Numbered from the stretch's first letter, positions 49,595 to 62,119 are shown. The stretch is DNA of 64,000 bases from Pilaira anomala (GCA_025716855.1 JAIXMQ010000066.1:1-64000), one strand, 5' to 3'. Numbers and translations: made by a program. The notes: generated by a model not told the origin, from the letters alone.

Positions 49595-51256
49595 ATGGAG
49601 TTACCAAAGCTTGAATTTATCTCTCATCAAAACAAACTTGTTGAAACTGTTCAAAATGAAAGCAGCAACTACGATGGTCTTATTGTTATCTTCACCCATA
49701 AGGATGCTTTGGTTGACTTGATCCCTTCTGTTAAGAATCACATTGAGTTAGATGCTTCATTTGGATCCAACATTCAACTTATCCTTCCAGAAAATGGTCA
49801 ACCTGCCAAACGTATTCTTATTGCTCCTACTGGTACCTTATTCCATGATTTCGATGATGCTCGTCGTTACAAAGATATTGCTTATTCTGCTGGTCTTCAA
49901 GCTTTGAAGGTTGGCATGAGAAGTCCTCTTGTTTGTTTTGCTGATGCACCTGTTATTAGCAATATGAACTCAGAGTGGACTTTTGGACAAGCAAACGATT
50001 ATCAAAACTATTTAGAGGTTACTGTGCTTGGTTTATTAGAATCCGAATTTGAACCTGTCGATGTACGTCAACATGCTAAATTAACGGGTAAACCTATTGA
50101 GACATTCAGTCAAATTGGGTTTGTTACGGGTGATGAAGTTAATACCAATACTTTAATCAAGAACATTTCGGCTATTGAAGCTGGTCGTCGTATCTCTAAA
50201 GATATCGGTAACCCTGATCCCGAGATTATGTCTCCTATTAATGTTGCTAATTATATTGTGGATCAATTCAAGGATATTGAAAATGTCAAGGTTACTGTAA
50301 TTGATGATTTAGATGAAATCAAAAAGAATTATCCTTTAGCTCATGCTGTCACTCGTGCCTCTTTACCTGTTGCTCGCCATCATCCTCGTTTCGTTCATTT
50401 TGAATATACCTCTCCTAACCAATCTAATGTCAAAGAAAATCTCTTCTTTGTTGGTAAAGGTGTTACTTACGATACCGGTGGAGCTGATATTAAATGTAGT
50501 GGTCATATGAGAGACATGTCTCGTGATAAATGTGGTGCTGCTGCTGTTGCCGGTTTCTTCAAGACTATTTCCATGTTATCCCCTGAAAAGGTCAATGTAA
50601 CCGGTGCTCTTGCTTTAGTTCGTAACTCTGTAGGCCCTGATATGTATGTCAGTGATGAAGTAATTGTTGCTCGTAGTGGTAAGCGTGTATTAGTTGGTAA
50701 TACAGATGCTGAAGGTCGCATGGTGATGACCGATTTATTGTGTGAGTTTAAAGAAAGAGCTATTACCCATTTCAACTCTGATAGTCCTTCTGCTAAGGCA
50801 CCTTCTCTTATCTTTACTTGCGCTACATTAACTGGTCATGCTATTCGTGCTTATGGTGGTTATGGTATTGCACTTGATAATGGTTTTGCTCGTAAGAACA
50901 AGGTCAGTCAAAGAATTCACGATGCTGGTCACGTTCTTGCTGATCCCTTTGAAATCTCTACTTTACGTCGTGAAGATCTTGAATGTGTCAGACCTGGTAG
51001 ATCCAGTGAAGATATCGTTTCTGCTAATGATCAACCTTCTACTATGACTCCCCGTGGTCACCAATATCCTGCTGGTTTCATGGTTCAAGCCTCTGGTATT
51101 GATGAATATGGTTTAGATAACAAGGATGGTTTATCTATTGGTTTTACTCATTTAGATGTTGCTGGTTCTGCTGAAGTTCTTTCTGGTGAGGCCTGGAGTT
51201 TACCCCGTGTCACAGGTTCTCCTGTTGCTGCTCTCAGTGGTGCTTTTCTTCTTTAA
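49595..51256 (+). CDS. M17-family leucyl aminopeptidase, NPEPL1-like
   Basis: An intronless 553-aa ORF. M17 enzymes are hexameric two-metal aminopeptidases that remove N-terminal residues from peptides. The N-terminal macro-like domain covers about residues 1-190; the catalytic domain follows. Visible are EAGRRISKDIGNPDPEIMSP, FFVGKGVTYDTGGADIKCSG (metal ligands Lys and Asp of GKGxTxDTGG), MSRDKCGAAAVAGFF, ALALVRNSVGPDMYVSDEVI, and the signature NTDAEGRMVMTDLL (metal ligands Asp and Glu, catalytic Arg). GGADIK in place of the bacterial GGISIK, and overall length, point to the NPEPL1-like branch. The ATG at 49595 is chosen because MELPKLEFISHQNK opens directly into the domain. Lack of introns contrasts with neighbours. 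Only 33 bp separate its stop from that of the next gene. Confidence 0.93.
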   Translation: MELPKLEFISHQNKLVETVQNESSNYDGLIVIFTHKDALVDLIPSVKNHIELDASFGSNIQLILPENGQPAKRILIAPTGTLFHDFDDARRYKDIAYSAGLQALKVGMRSPLVCFADAPVISNMNSEWTFGQANDYQNYLEVTVLGLLESEFEPVDVRQHAKLTGKPIETFSQIGFVTGDEVNTNTLIKNISAIEAGRRISKDIGNPDPEIMSPINVANYIVDQFKDIENVKVTVIDDLDEIKKNYPLAHAVTRASLPVARHHPRFVHFEYTSPNQSNVKENLFFVGKGVTYDTGGADIKCSGHMRDMSRDKCGAAAVAGFFKTISMLSPEKVNVTGALALVRNSVGPDMYVSDEVIVARSGKRVLVGNTDAEGRMVMTDLLCEFKERAITHFNSDSPSAKAPSLIFTCATLTGHAIRAYGGYGIALDNGFARKNKVSQRIHDAGHVLADPFEISTLRREDLECVRPGRSSEDIVSANDQPSTMTPRGHQYPAGFMVQASGIDEYGLDNKDGLSIGFTHLDVAGSAEVLSGEAWSLPRVTGSPVAALSGAFLL

Positions 51257-51289
51257 ATAAATAGTATAATATAAATAAAATAATTCTTT

Positions 51290-52371
51290 TTATTTCTTAT
51301 TAAAAAAATGCTTATGCTCTGAAACCGGTGTCAATAATGTATTGTTTTCCAATGCAGCCACCATGTTATCCAAAACTAATTTCTCCATTTTATATTGACT
51401 TTCGTTGGTAAAGGTGCCGATATGAGGCAATAAAACTGAGCGAGGATGGGATAATAAACCAGGAGAAATTTTGGGCTCATCTTCAAATACATCTAAACCA
51501 GCAGCAAGTACTTTACCTCTTTCTAAAGCATTAACTAAAGCAGCTTCATTAATTACTTTACCTCTTGCTGTATTAACCAAAATAACATTATCCTTCATCA
51601 TAGAAAATTCTTTGTAACTGATTAAATGTCTAGTAGAAGCATTTAAAGGACAATGAACAGAAATAATGTCAGAAGTTTTAAGTAAAGTTTCAAAATCAGC
51701 ATATTCTAAATGAAATTCTTTCTCAACTAAGTAATAAAATACGAATAGACTATTATTTAGTTTACCGTTGATGTAACACAAGCAAAAAAAAAGGGCTTAC
51801 GTTCTTCAGATAATCGATTACGATTATAATATAGAATCTTTTTCAAATCAAAACCAAACATACGTTTAGCTAAAGTTCTACCAATACCACCAGCACCAAG
51901 AACACCAAGTACCTTTCCTTGAGGATCAACGCCCATACGAACACCATTTCTCCAGCGGCCTTGGCGTAAGTTATCACTTGCAGCTAATACATTTCGATGG
52001 CAGTTAAGGATCAAAATAGCTGCAATATCAGCAGTAGCATCATCAACAGCCATAGGAGTATGCGATACCATCACTTTTTTTTCAGCGCATGCCTCAACGT
52101 CAATAGAATCGTAACCAGCACCACAATAAACAATATACTTTAAACTGGCTGGTAAATGAGATACAAGCTCCTTATCAAACGGACCCACTACACTTTGGGA
52201 TTCAGATGATCTATAAATAATTGATACATCTTTATATTTGTTGCTACAATCATTAAAGAATTCTTGGCGTGATTTTGATGTATAATATTCAATGGAATAC
52301 TTTTTATTTAACTCTTCATATTCTTCTGTTGCAAAATCAATACAGCCAACGATTAAAACTTGAGGTGACAT
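51290..52371 (-). CDS. D-isomer-specific 2-hydroxyacid dehydrogenase
   Basis: An NAD(P)-dependent reductase of the glyoxylate/hydroxypyruvate reductase type. Exons 51801-52371 and 51290-51726 give 335 residues. The substrate domain starts MSPQVLIVGCIDFATEEYEE and contains IVYCGAGYDSIDVEACAEKK; the nucleotide-binding domain has VLGVLGAGGIGRTLAKRMFG (GxGxxG) and SVHCPLNASTRHLISYKEFS. Catalytic residues are seen in ILVNTARGKVINEAALVNAL (Arg), AAGLDVFEDEP (Glu) and LLPHIGTFTNES (His). The first ATG is at 52371; a GTG nine bases upstream is in frame but not a likely start. Exact substrate is not predictable. Convergent with the aminopeptidase gene. Confidence 0.93.
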
Positions 52372-54764
52372 AATAAACACGCGTATAAAATTTTTGATGA
52401 ATTGGAAAAAAAAAAAAAAAGGGTGAGAAAAAGAATCAACATTAGACTTTTTTATTTTATTCTTGAAACCGGAGTCGTATTTCGAAATTACAGTTAAAAA
52501 GTCGCGTCATACACTATAATAATACCTCTTTCTTATTTTCTCTTTAGTACCATCAAATACTACCTTCTTAAAAGTGCTTTACTACCCTATTTAAGTATTG
52601 CCGTGATTTTGAGAGAGAAATTAATTAATTTTAATGAGGAATGGACAAAAATAGAATACGATTTTGATCACTCGGTTAGATCGTAACACAAGAGCTTTCG
52701 TCTTACACACAATAGATGAAGCTGGGCATTGCCCCCTTGAACGACGACTTATGTAAGACCTTGTTTCGCTTTACGTAAGCTCAGTTGCAGAGAATAACTA
52801 GCTATTATGAGACTCCCTGAGCAAATAAAATTTTGAAACAAAATACCTCAAATTTTTACAATGAATCGAGATTATACGTTATTAATTATTATACTTAAAA
52901 ACGCTTACATATAGTATATCCTCAAGACTGATTGATATGGAGCAGATTTTTGATATGACATATGCAACGATCGAGATGGGCTTCAGCTCAATAGTAGAGT
53001 AATTGTATAACCAATCTGAGCAAGGGGTCAGGTTTAATAAAGCTCATTTACATTCCTTTAACCTTCGACTGTTTTTTCGATGCCTACACTTCTTGGTTTT
53101 GAAATGAAAATAGGTAGTAAATTGGTGCATAATTGAAGTATTTAGCCAATTTTGCTACATCTTGTTTACTGGAAGAAGTTGGCTGCTCCTCCCATTCCCC
53201 TGTTCTCAATGCAATAAAAAAATATATTTATCACCTATTAAGTAGTATTTGAGGAAGTGATGAGAAGATTAAAAGGTGATGTGAGTTACTATAGCAGTAA
53301 ATGGGGTATGCTTTTGTTAGATTTTCTTAAATAGTTCTAAATAATTTAGTATTTGAATAGTACTAAGGTTATTCTCATTATTTTTATACACGCATATATA
53401 TATATATATCCTTATAATTTATAAATCAAAAAGTTCGTTAGTAGTTAGTATTTTGTTGCATTTCAAATTGATCAATACGAGTACATAATTTTCTTGTTTT
53501 TGTCAAGTGCCAATTCTCATATTATAAACTTAGTTGATACTCGTTAGATTCAAGTATTTAATACGTTGATACAGCTAGATAAACTTGGTGGATGGTTTGG
53601 GATGGTTATATACAAAAAAAAAAAAAAGGTTATATATACAATAAATATGGAGTTAATAAAGTAACCATCAGACTGTTTACTTGTCAACTTGTAAAGATTT
53701 GAGTTTATATTTTTTTTTTAAAGATGATATTTTACTACTAGTCTTAAAGAAAGTAGTTTGCATCGTCGGCATTATTATTTGACCAGAAGGGTTAATTGAG
53801 TCAATAGTGACAACAGAATGAAGTATGATAAATTCCATAAAGAAATAAAAACTATGTCCTTTGGTAATAGTATCGTCAATGAATCCTTAGGGTGATAACT
53901 TTAGCGATGTAATGAAATACAAAGGATATGTATAAAATTAAGAACCTTGAAAAAAAAAAAAAAATACTTTTCTAATGATATAATGCTTTACGAAAATCTG
54001 TATTATCTTTTTTTAAAATCTCAACTGATTCCTGGGCTCTTTTCTCATATAGTTTTATAAACAAAGTTACAATCTTTCCCAACCGAGCATCTTTAATTTA
54101 TTACAACCGGTTATATTCAAGGTGCTATCAAATAAAGTTTTCTTAATTGTTCAGTTAAAAAAAGGTATTAATCGTTTTCTTTCTCTTAAGACTCGATACA
54201 TTCGTTGGTAACATGCACTGTAAATTCAGGACCAATGAATCCAGTCATGAGGAGAAGGATTAAAAATTGTATGCGTATATTTAGAGCGACTAACTTCCGT
54301 ATCTTCGGAGGAAGACAATTACTGGAACCTACCAAAAGGAATGGACATCAAGCTAGAGACATTAAGTGAAAAGTGATATTTTAGCTTACGGAGATGTAGT
54401 ACTTACAAATGTAAACAAAAAATACCAGTTTGATTGATTGCTGATCCTAACGCTTTTTTGATCCTCGGACCACTGACTTTTCAGTTCCTCACTATGTATA
54501 AACTACAACACCGCTTTTGAACAATTGGATTTTATTCCGTAAAGCATTAGATAGATAGATAGATATAATTTACCATCATCAAAACGTGCTTAGTATCAGT
54601 AATATTATTAAAGCATTTAAGCTATTGTTTCCAAATTTAAAGGTCATTCAAAAAAAAAAAAAAAAAAAAAAGATATCAATTTAAACTACACTTATGTAAG
54701 CAATGAGAGGAGGAGTGACTTTGTGTTACACTTATTTAAAGAGGCGTGGCAGCACACCTTTTTT

Positions 54765-54806
<42 letters not shown>

Positions 54807-54839
54807 AGAATACCCAAAAACATACAAAGCGACGAGATA
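52372..54839. other. Intergenic, one tRNA-like relic and a small basic ORF
   Basis: About 2.5 kb of AT-rich DNA with (TA)n at about 53394-53410, A/T runs at about 53613-53625 and 54650-54671, a (GATA)n run near 54551-54566 and T48 at about 54757-54804, immediately before the ankyrin gene. A 44-codon ORF at 54235-54369 (MNPVMRRRIKNCMRIFRATN) is strikingly basic but unassigned. The tRNA-like stretch is listed separately. No other gene is seen. Confidence 0.45.
52978..53047 (+). other. tRNA-like sequence, probably degenerate
   Basis: GGGCTT at the left end can pair with AAGCTC at the right end (one G-U), spaced as in a tRNA acceptor stem. CAGCTCAATAGTAGAGTA matches a D-arm with the typical AGCTC...GAG(T/C) pattern and an A-box-like core. 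ATTG-TATAAC-CAAT sits where the anticodon arm should be, but its stem is 4 bp and loop 6 nt. The T-arm is poor: GTCAGGTTTAATAAAG lacks the GGTTCGA B-box core. It is more likely a decayed tRNA or the head of an old SINE than a working gene. Confidence 0.3.
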
Positions 54840-56367
54840 ATGTTGCTGAATGCACAACAAGAGAAAATTATACCATATCATTCTTTTTTTGACCTTCAAC
54901 GTGCAGCTATTGTACGAGATACACCTGCTGTTCGGTTAAGGAAGGCAGCAAAAGGTAAATAAGGCACGATAACCACAGTCTTTGAATTAACTCGAAAAGA
55001 AAATAGAGGGCAATATTGCAGCTGTGAAACGATTATTAAAAAAGGTGTCGAATATACAAAATCCAGATCCAGAAACAGGATGGTACAATTGACGATGAAA
55101 AAAAAAAAAAAAAAGGGGATTCACGAATATTAACAGTTATTCTAGTACGACTTTAATGTATGCAACTCAATATGGACATGTTGACCTTGTAGAATTGTTA
55201 CTTGATTTGGGTCATGAAGAAGAAGTTATATCTGTTGTAAGAAAAATAAAAATGATATGTGCCCTTTTTTTTTTTTTTTTTCTAAAAAAAAAATATACTA
55301 ATAGGATAATGAAGGTATCACGGTACTGATGATTGCAGCCATGTTTAACCACGAAGAGGTAAACCATATATCAGTATAACTGGATAACTTGGTACTTATT
55401 ATGTAGACATTCTTTTTGTATGTAAGTAAATATCCAGAATGTATTCATGCTATCAGTAAAAATGGTTGGACAGCACTGCTGTATGCAGCCCAAAATGGAA
55501 ATGCCAACTTGGTCAGTGTAAGTTAAAAATGGAGTGAAATTGAATCTGTTTAGGAGTGGAAATTAAATAAAAAAAAGGACATCCTTTTTTTTTTTTTTTT
55601 TTAATAGTATTTATTATCTATTTCAGCTGATTTTGATCATATAGACAATGAAGGGAATTCTGCTTTGCATTATGCTTCTGCTTGGGGACATATTACGGTA
55701 ATGGACCTGTTAGTTGTAAGTTTTTTTTTTTTTCTTCTTCTTCTTCGTCTTAAGAATAAGGAGTAAACTTGTGTATATCGAAAAAAAAAAAAAAAAAAAA
55801 CTAACGCTTGAAAAAAAAAGTCTGAAGGGTGTAACGTAGATTTAGAAAATAAAAGCCATTCCACAGCCTACGATTATGCCTATAGTGTAGCTGTACAAGA
55901 TCATTTAAAAGGTATAAGAGGAGAGGGGAAAAGAGAGAGAGAGAAAAAAAAAAGGATTTCTTTATTAATTAAATATGTGTGTACTAAAAAAGTATATATT
56001 AGAAATCTCACAAATACCATTTAATGATGATTCTACTCTATCCATATCTTCATCCCAAAGACAGCAAAGCTTAATTAATGCTCCTTACTCATCCTCTTAT
56101 TCAAGTGGTATTCATCTCGGCCTAAGTTCACTCAGTATTTCACGCGGGCAATCGTTTACAGGGCACGAATCACCTGTACCTCGTGCTTCTACTTCATCCT
56201 CTTCTTTAGTGATACCCTCTGGATCGGGAGCAGTCAATTTCACTTGCTCTAGTCCAAGAGGTTCTCATTATCCGCCAAATGGTAGTCCTTCTTCTTTTTC
56301 TGAATTGGAGAGAAGAAGAGCAAGTAGTTTTGGTGATGCTAAACCAAAAAGTTATAGACCAGTATAA
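54840..56367 (+). CDS. Ankyrin-repeat protein, Avo2-like
   Basis: Start ATG 54840 (MLLNAQQEKIIPYHSFFDLQ), then AAIVRDTPAVRLRKAAK. Eight or more short exons encode about five ankyrin repeats: EGNIAAVKRLLKKVSNIQNP, TTLMYATQYGHVDLVELLLD, DNEGITVLMIAAMFNHEEV, KNGWTALLYAAQNGNANLVS, DNEGNSALHYASAWGHITVM, then NVDLENKSHSTAYDYAYSVA. The last exon is a Ser/Pro-rich tail (SLSISRGQSFTGHESPVPRA ... RRRASSFGDAKPKSYRPV) with several SP and RRxS phosphorylation-like sites. Few repeats plus a Ser-rich tail is the layout of the TORC2 accessory subunit Avo2; the link is plausible, not proven. The repeat-1/2 join uses a GTACAA donor and an AACAG acceptor to keep frame (TGCYSSTTLMYA). T48 ends 36 bases upstream of the ATG. 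Confidence 0.82.
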
Positions 56368-56487
56368 GTTTTTATTAAAAAGAAAAAAAAAAAAAAAAAA
56401 AAAAAAAGGAGTAAGTTGTAAATGTGTGTGTGTATAAAAATATAATTTGGTACATATAAGGGATTTTAAAAGTCTGTGTGTATTTAG

Positions 56488-58235
56488 TTACTTTCGTAAA
56501 CTTTTACGATTTAAGAATAGATCTCTTTTACGGTTAATTTCTTCAGTTGTCAAATCAAATGCAATACCATGAGGAGAAAAGATAGACTATTTAAAATAGT
56601 GATTAATATGTATTTTTTTTTTTTTCTAGTAGATGTGTAATCTTTTATTACCTTTATGAACTCATGACAATCCACTAGTCTTTTTGGCATGTTTTGAAGG
56701 ATTTTAATTGTATCCACTGAATCTTGAGTGTTCCAAATTGCTTGTTCATTTAATTTCATGATAGTCAGTGCTGCTTTATATAAAACAGTATATCCTTCTC
56801 CACTAAAAATAAATATAGGGCTGAGCTCTAGTTTTTAGTACGATAAAAAAAAATATATACGACTTACATATAAAAACAATCCCAGACACGTAGCATAGTC
56901 TCGATAGGTAAAACATTAATAAATAATGTAGAGAACCAATGAGTTGTGACTAAAGTAATGGGAGGTAAACTATCTGTTTGTTCACACTCCCAAAAGCATT
57001 TCTTGTTTGCCACTTTTGACCAAACACCAGGCATCTTTTCATAGACCATCATCATAAACACAGTTTGTTCAAGATCGGATCCAGTCTTTGTAAATAGATC
57101 CTTTGGAAGATAATCTTGAACTGTTGTCACAAGTAACCAAAACACATGCTCTTCTTCTTCTTGTTCCAACATGATTAATAAGAAACCAGCCAAGAAATGA
57201 AGTGATTGACAGTACTCGATCTCGGGACAGTAAAGATGAAATGCGTTCAAGATACGACGTAGGACAGAAATTTTGTTGGATTCTCCTGTAAATAGTGGGT
57301 GGTCTAGAAAGATACGGTCTCGCTCTGGACTAGTTGCATTGGTTTCCAAGGTTGAATAGAGACCTGGATTTTGGTTCATTTTATTATTGGCGCCACTATA
57401 ATGCATCCAAGCCTACACAAACCATACATTAGGATTTTTTTTTTTTTTTTAAAAAAAAAAAACGATTTCTTACTTTGGCTCGGATCTCTTGAGGAACACC
57501 ATAACGTACATATCGTGACACTACAATAACAAGTTATTATTTTTCTTTTTTTTTTAGTAAGTCAGGAAGGAGGAATTAAAAAAAAAGAAAGAAAGAAAAA
57601 AAAGAAACTCAGTATTTACATTGTGAACACAAAGTTGGCCACTGCTGATCACTATTTTTAAACAATTTATTCCAACTTTTAGTTTGTTTTTGTAAAATAG
57701 ATTTATATTTGATATCAAACGCTTGTAATTGTTTTGGTTCAACCCATTCTATTGGTCTTTTAAATCCATACTGATCTCTAAAGATACAAAAAAAAAAAAA
57801 TAAGTATAATTGTTTGCAGCAGCAACAAAAAAAAGGGGGGGAGGGAGGGAGGGGAGAGGGTTTTTACCGTTCATCAATTTCAATTGATTTATCCAAATAT
57901 GAAACAAAAGAACTAGAAACAGAGCTCATGGAAAGTTTTCGGGTCAAGATAGAAGTGCCAGCACTACTACTACTACTACGAGTTGAAGTCATCATACTTT
58001 CACAATCCGGTTCAGGTAAATATGGAGTATAAGGTCTACATTCTGCGGATACTTGCAAGTATGGATACCAACGATCCAATCGATTTTTGGTGATGAATCG
58101 ATCATTTTCTTGTTCCTGTTGTAACTTTGTTGATATTGATAATTCTTCTAATGCTTTACGCATCTTTTGTTGCTGTTCCTTTAAACGTGCTTGTTCAGAC
58201 GTGCTGGTAACATAATGCATTTCATATAAACTCAT
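56488..58235 (-). CDS. TBC-domain Rab GTPase-activating protein
   Basis: TBC proteins stimulate GTP hydrolysis by Rab GTPases in vesicle traffic. Start ATG 58235 (MSLYEMHYVTSTSEQARLKE); a coiled-coil N-terminus (KEQQQKMRKALEELSISTKL), a Ser-rich stretch, then DQYGFKRPIEWVEPKQLQAF and the TBC core: RYVRYGVPQEIRAKAWMHYS, RDRIFLDHPLFTGESNKISV, RRILNAFHLYCPEIEYCQSL, HFLAGFLLIMLEQEEEEHVF, LPPITLVTTHWFSTLFINVL, PIETMLRVWDCFY. The Arg of RIFLDHPLF aligns with the arginine finger of the usual RTFPxHPLF block, and Gln of YCQSL with the glutamine finger, so activity is likely; the preceding IxxD is degenerate (E-R-D). Ends FSPHGIAFDLTTEEINRKRD ... SLRK. About six exons. The target Rab cannot be named. 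Confidence 0.9.
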
Positions 58236-58381
58236 TTTATTTTAAATTTTGTCAAGTTGAAAGGAAAAAAAAAAAAAAAAAAAAAAAAAGAATAAAAAGA
58301 TGATGAAAGAGAAGGAAGCCTTTTATACAAGTTTTGTGTGTGTACATAAATAAAAAGGAGATAAGGGAGGGCGAGACAGAG

Positions 58382-58450
<69 letters not shown>

Positions 58451-60971
58451 TTTCGGTCAGATAAAGTTTGTTGTTGTTGTTGTTGTTGTTGTGCTCAGAA
58501 AAGCAGCAGCCCCTTCATTGTATAACAAATGCTTATTTTTGGGAGGCTCCCTTTATTATAATTAAGTCTCCTAACATATATATATATATAGTATTAATAA
58601 TTTGCTCAATTTTGTGTATATTGAAACTTGTTTAATGAAAAATATTCATATATCATCGGGACAGAGGAATAGAGAGAGGGACAACATGTGTTTTTTTTTG
58701 CCTGTTTGTGTATTTATACGTTTTCTAAATTGTCAAGATTAAAAAAAAAAAAAAAAAAAAAATATATCGATATTATAAATTGTGAGTATTGTTGTAGATA
58801 GTTTAAAACGTCAAGTATATAAAAATAAGTTAGCTGCAAAGCCTCTAAAATTAAAGTAGATCTAACTATGTACACACACGCGTCGATCACATACAAAAAA
58901 TATGTGTTTATTGTTACCATTTCCTAAATTTACGCTAGATACATACAATTTTAGCGTGAAAGCCAAAAAAAAAAAAAAAAGGTCCCTTCGAACTAGGAGT
59001 CAAATCTTCTTTTATTATATTCTCTCTCGCTCTCTCTGTCTCTCCCTCTCTCTTCGCTTATAGAGCCATGAAAAACAAATGTCAGAATAATAAATTCATC
59101 CTGAAGTTCGCTTATGAGAGAGTTTCTACAAGTTTTCAATAATTCGGTAAATGCGGGAAAGTAAAAAGTTATTTGCTTTAAAAATAAAAATGGGGGGGGG
59201 GGAGGAACCATGTTTATAAATTAAAAATCTCAGAAAAAAAAAAAAAAAAGATGATTTAATAATAGCCTTTCTTCTTGTCTTTTTTAGAGTCTATTTTAAA
59301 TAAGCGAATTTTATTAAATAGTACGACAAAAAAACACATTTTTTAAAAAGTATTCAAGAATATACTTGAGAAAGATCCACGTGTTTTTTTTTTTTCAAAC
59401 ATTTCAATTTTCCCGGAATAAAAAAAAAAAAAATTAGGAACGTGCTCTAAAAGCAAATCTTGTACTACCTGTCATGACCTGACATACAAAACGTGCATTA
59501 GAAATTGAATTGTTTCCAGAAACATTGTTGTCCACATGGGAGAGAGAGAGAGAGAGAAAGAAAGAGAATTGATAAAGAAAGAAAAAGCCCTTTTTTTTTG
59601 GATGAAACTATAAAGCTTCATATCGTTTGTTTTCCACCTTTTAATTTTTGGTGATTATGAAATTATAATCATTTCTCTCTTTCCCCGCACTATTTCCCCA
59701 CACATAAAAAGACAAAGTTTTTTCATCAAAAAAACAAAAACAAAAACCATCCTATTAACTTCTTTTCGCTCCGATCGAAAAAGCTGTCAAATCATGCCAT
59801 TAAAAAAAAAAAAAAATCATGCCTTCGGGTAACTGACAGTCGATTGAAAAATATTCAAATGTTTAAGCTTATTACGAATGCGAGATTTTTTAGATATATA
59901 TATATATATCTGCCAAACAGCAGAAGCTCCTTCCCCCCCCCCGCCTGTGTACATACAATCGATAGTCTTTTTTTTTTTTTTTTTTTATACGGTATTAAAA
60001 AAAAAAATTGACCCTTATAACATTACATAAGTCTTATTTTTACGTCACGCTTTAAGAAAAATTTAAATAAGATCCGCTCAACGACAAAAATTTTCGGGAT
60101 AAATTATGTCATTGTTTTACATTTGAGAGAAAAAAAAAAAAAAAAAGAAGGTACTTGTAACTCATGTAGATCGAAAATCTTCAATTAAGAAGAAGGCAAA
60201 ATGTGACAAATCATGTCACATCTTAATATACAAATTTAAGGGACTAAAACAATAAGAATATTTTTATAAACAACAAAAATTTTAAATGTACTGCTTTGAA
60301 TTGAAGCTACGCAAAAAAAAATTTCGGTATAACATCGTGAGCAAAAACTAAATATCATCACCGCCCGCTTAGGCGGGGGGGGGAGGGGAGGGGGACCCGT
60401 GATATATATTATATACAATTAGGAGGAAAGAAATTTTTTTGGACGGTAACGATTATAAGAAAGCATTTTTCTGCTATACTCCGGATGGACGCACGTTTTG
60501 TTCTCGCAATAACGGTTCAGGTCCTTTTTTTTTTTTTTAGTCCCGCATATCTATTTTAAATGAATAGGATAACTAAATAAGCTTATCACTAATGATAACA
60601 ATAAGACCCAATAAGTGTTTGATAAAAAAACCCTTTTTTTTTTTTTTTTTTATGGCCAAAGCAATTCAATGCCCGTTTTATCTCTAAGTGATGATCATAT
60701 ACTAAAATGACTTGTGTGTGTGTGTGTCGATCAGAAACAGGTTTTTTTTTTTTTTTATAACAATAAAAAGATAGAATATATTTTATTCAAACATGATTTG
60801 ATTTTGCTTAAAAAAAAAAAAAGGAAAAAAAAAAAGTGTGTGTGTGTGTGTGTAAAAAAAGAGAAGAAGATGATTAATGAGATTATGAAAGGGCATAAAT
60901 ATAAGAAAGAAAAATAACATAGAAATATATACAATAAAAAAGGGAGAGAATAGAAACTATATAATAATGTG

Positions 60972-61008
<37 letters not shown>
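58236..61008. other. Intergenic, rich in simple repeats
   Basis: About 2.8 kb between two minus-strand genes. It contains A29-type runs at about 58265-58289 and 58740-58761, (GA)n at 58387-58447, (GTT)n at 58468-58491, G10 at about 59191-59202, (GA)n at about 59540-59556, C10 at 59933-59942, a G/purine block at about 60371-60396, (GT)n at 60714-60727 and 60836-60853, and (GA)n at 60973-61005. No ORF here is other than low-complexity. The part nearest 58236 is the TBC gene promoter. Confidence 0.55.
58387..58447. repeat. (GA)n microsatellite, about 60 nt
   Basis: Nearly pure GA dinucleotides interrupted twice by GAAA. It creates a long Arg/Glu ORF on the plus strand that should not be taken as coding. 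Confidence 0.9.
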
Positions 61009-61011
<3 letters not shown>

Positions 61012-62083
61012 TCTAGTAGTAGTAGTAGTAGTAGTAGTAGTAGAAGAAGAAGAAATGGATGGTTCACGAAGAGTTCTAGCACGACTGATAGTAGAAGATT
61101 CAGAAGAAACCGAACTAGCAGAAGAAGAGGAGTTACTTTTAGGTGCACACATCAAAGGGAGACGTTTACGAGGTAATTCAACCACGATACGCTTACGACG
61201 GGTATTTTCACAACAGTTGGCATCACAAAACCAAGCCTCCTTGGATTCAACAAAAGCATCTGATAATTCAGTTGGACAACACTTTTGATGAAATGCTTTA
61301 GGACAACCCTCACAACGAACCAAGACATTACTTTCCCAAGATTCCTTACGTTGACAACCAGAACAATAGAGTTGAAGAACAGGTCGATCTCGATCATCAA
61401 TCGATTCTCTGGTGAATCCTGTCAGATCAAGACGAGGAAGTTTACAAGCAAAGCCATAACCTTTATAATCACAACCATGCTTATTACATAAAGTACGCTT
61501 TCCCCATGGTCCAGGACGCCAATTGACTCCTTCAGTTGTACCACAATAACGACACCAATCAATACTAGCCTTTGTTAACTTTTGATAGATGGTGGGTGTA
61601 TTGGTAGGACGAGGAGAAATGGTAGTGGTGGTAGTAGTAGTGGCAGTGACGGCGGCGGCGGCGGCGGCGTTGAGTGAATTATCAGATCCTTCTTCAGTTT
61701 CTGTTGGTTCAGTTAATACTTTATCTTTTTTGCCAAGACAAAGAGGATGAACAGAAAAAGACTTTTTCTTGGGTGTATATTTTACAGGTGCTTTAAATTC
61801 TTCTTCTTCATCTTCTTCTTCTTCTGTTACAACTGATTCATTATCAGATACTACTTCTTCTTCTTCTTCTTCATCCCAGGATGTTGTTGAGAATGAATCT
61901 TCTTCTTCTTCTTCTTCTTCATCATCATCATCATCAGATAAGGTAACGGTATGGGATTGGGGAGCATCAGCGGAATCGGTAGCGGTGCTCAAATGATCAA
62001 ATCGACTATATTCCAGGGAGGATCTAAACAAAAAAAAAAAAAAAAAAAAAAAAATCAGTATACATATTTAATAATCAAAAGTT

Positions 62084-62119
<36 letters not shown>

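Noticed and set aside
52372..52380. Upstream GTG as start of the 2-hydroxyacid dehydrogenase
   Set aside because: Nuclear fungal genes start at ATG; the in-frame ATG at 52371 is three codons away and fits the family.
56864..57406. Loss of the arginine finger in the TBC domain
   Set aside because: On alignment the Arg of RIFLDHPLF falls at the finger position of RTFPxHPLF; only the preceding IxxD is degenerate.
58334..58525. Open frame rich in Arg/Glu on the plus strand
   Set aside because: It is produced entirely by a (GA)n microsatellite and a (GTT)n tract; no real protein signal.
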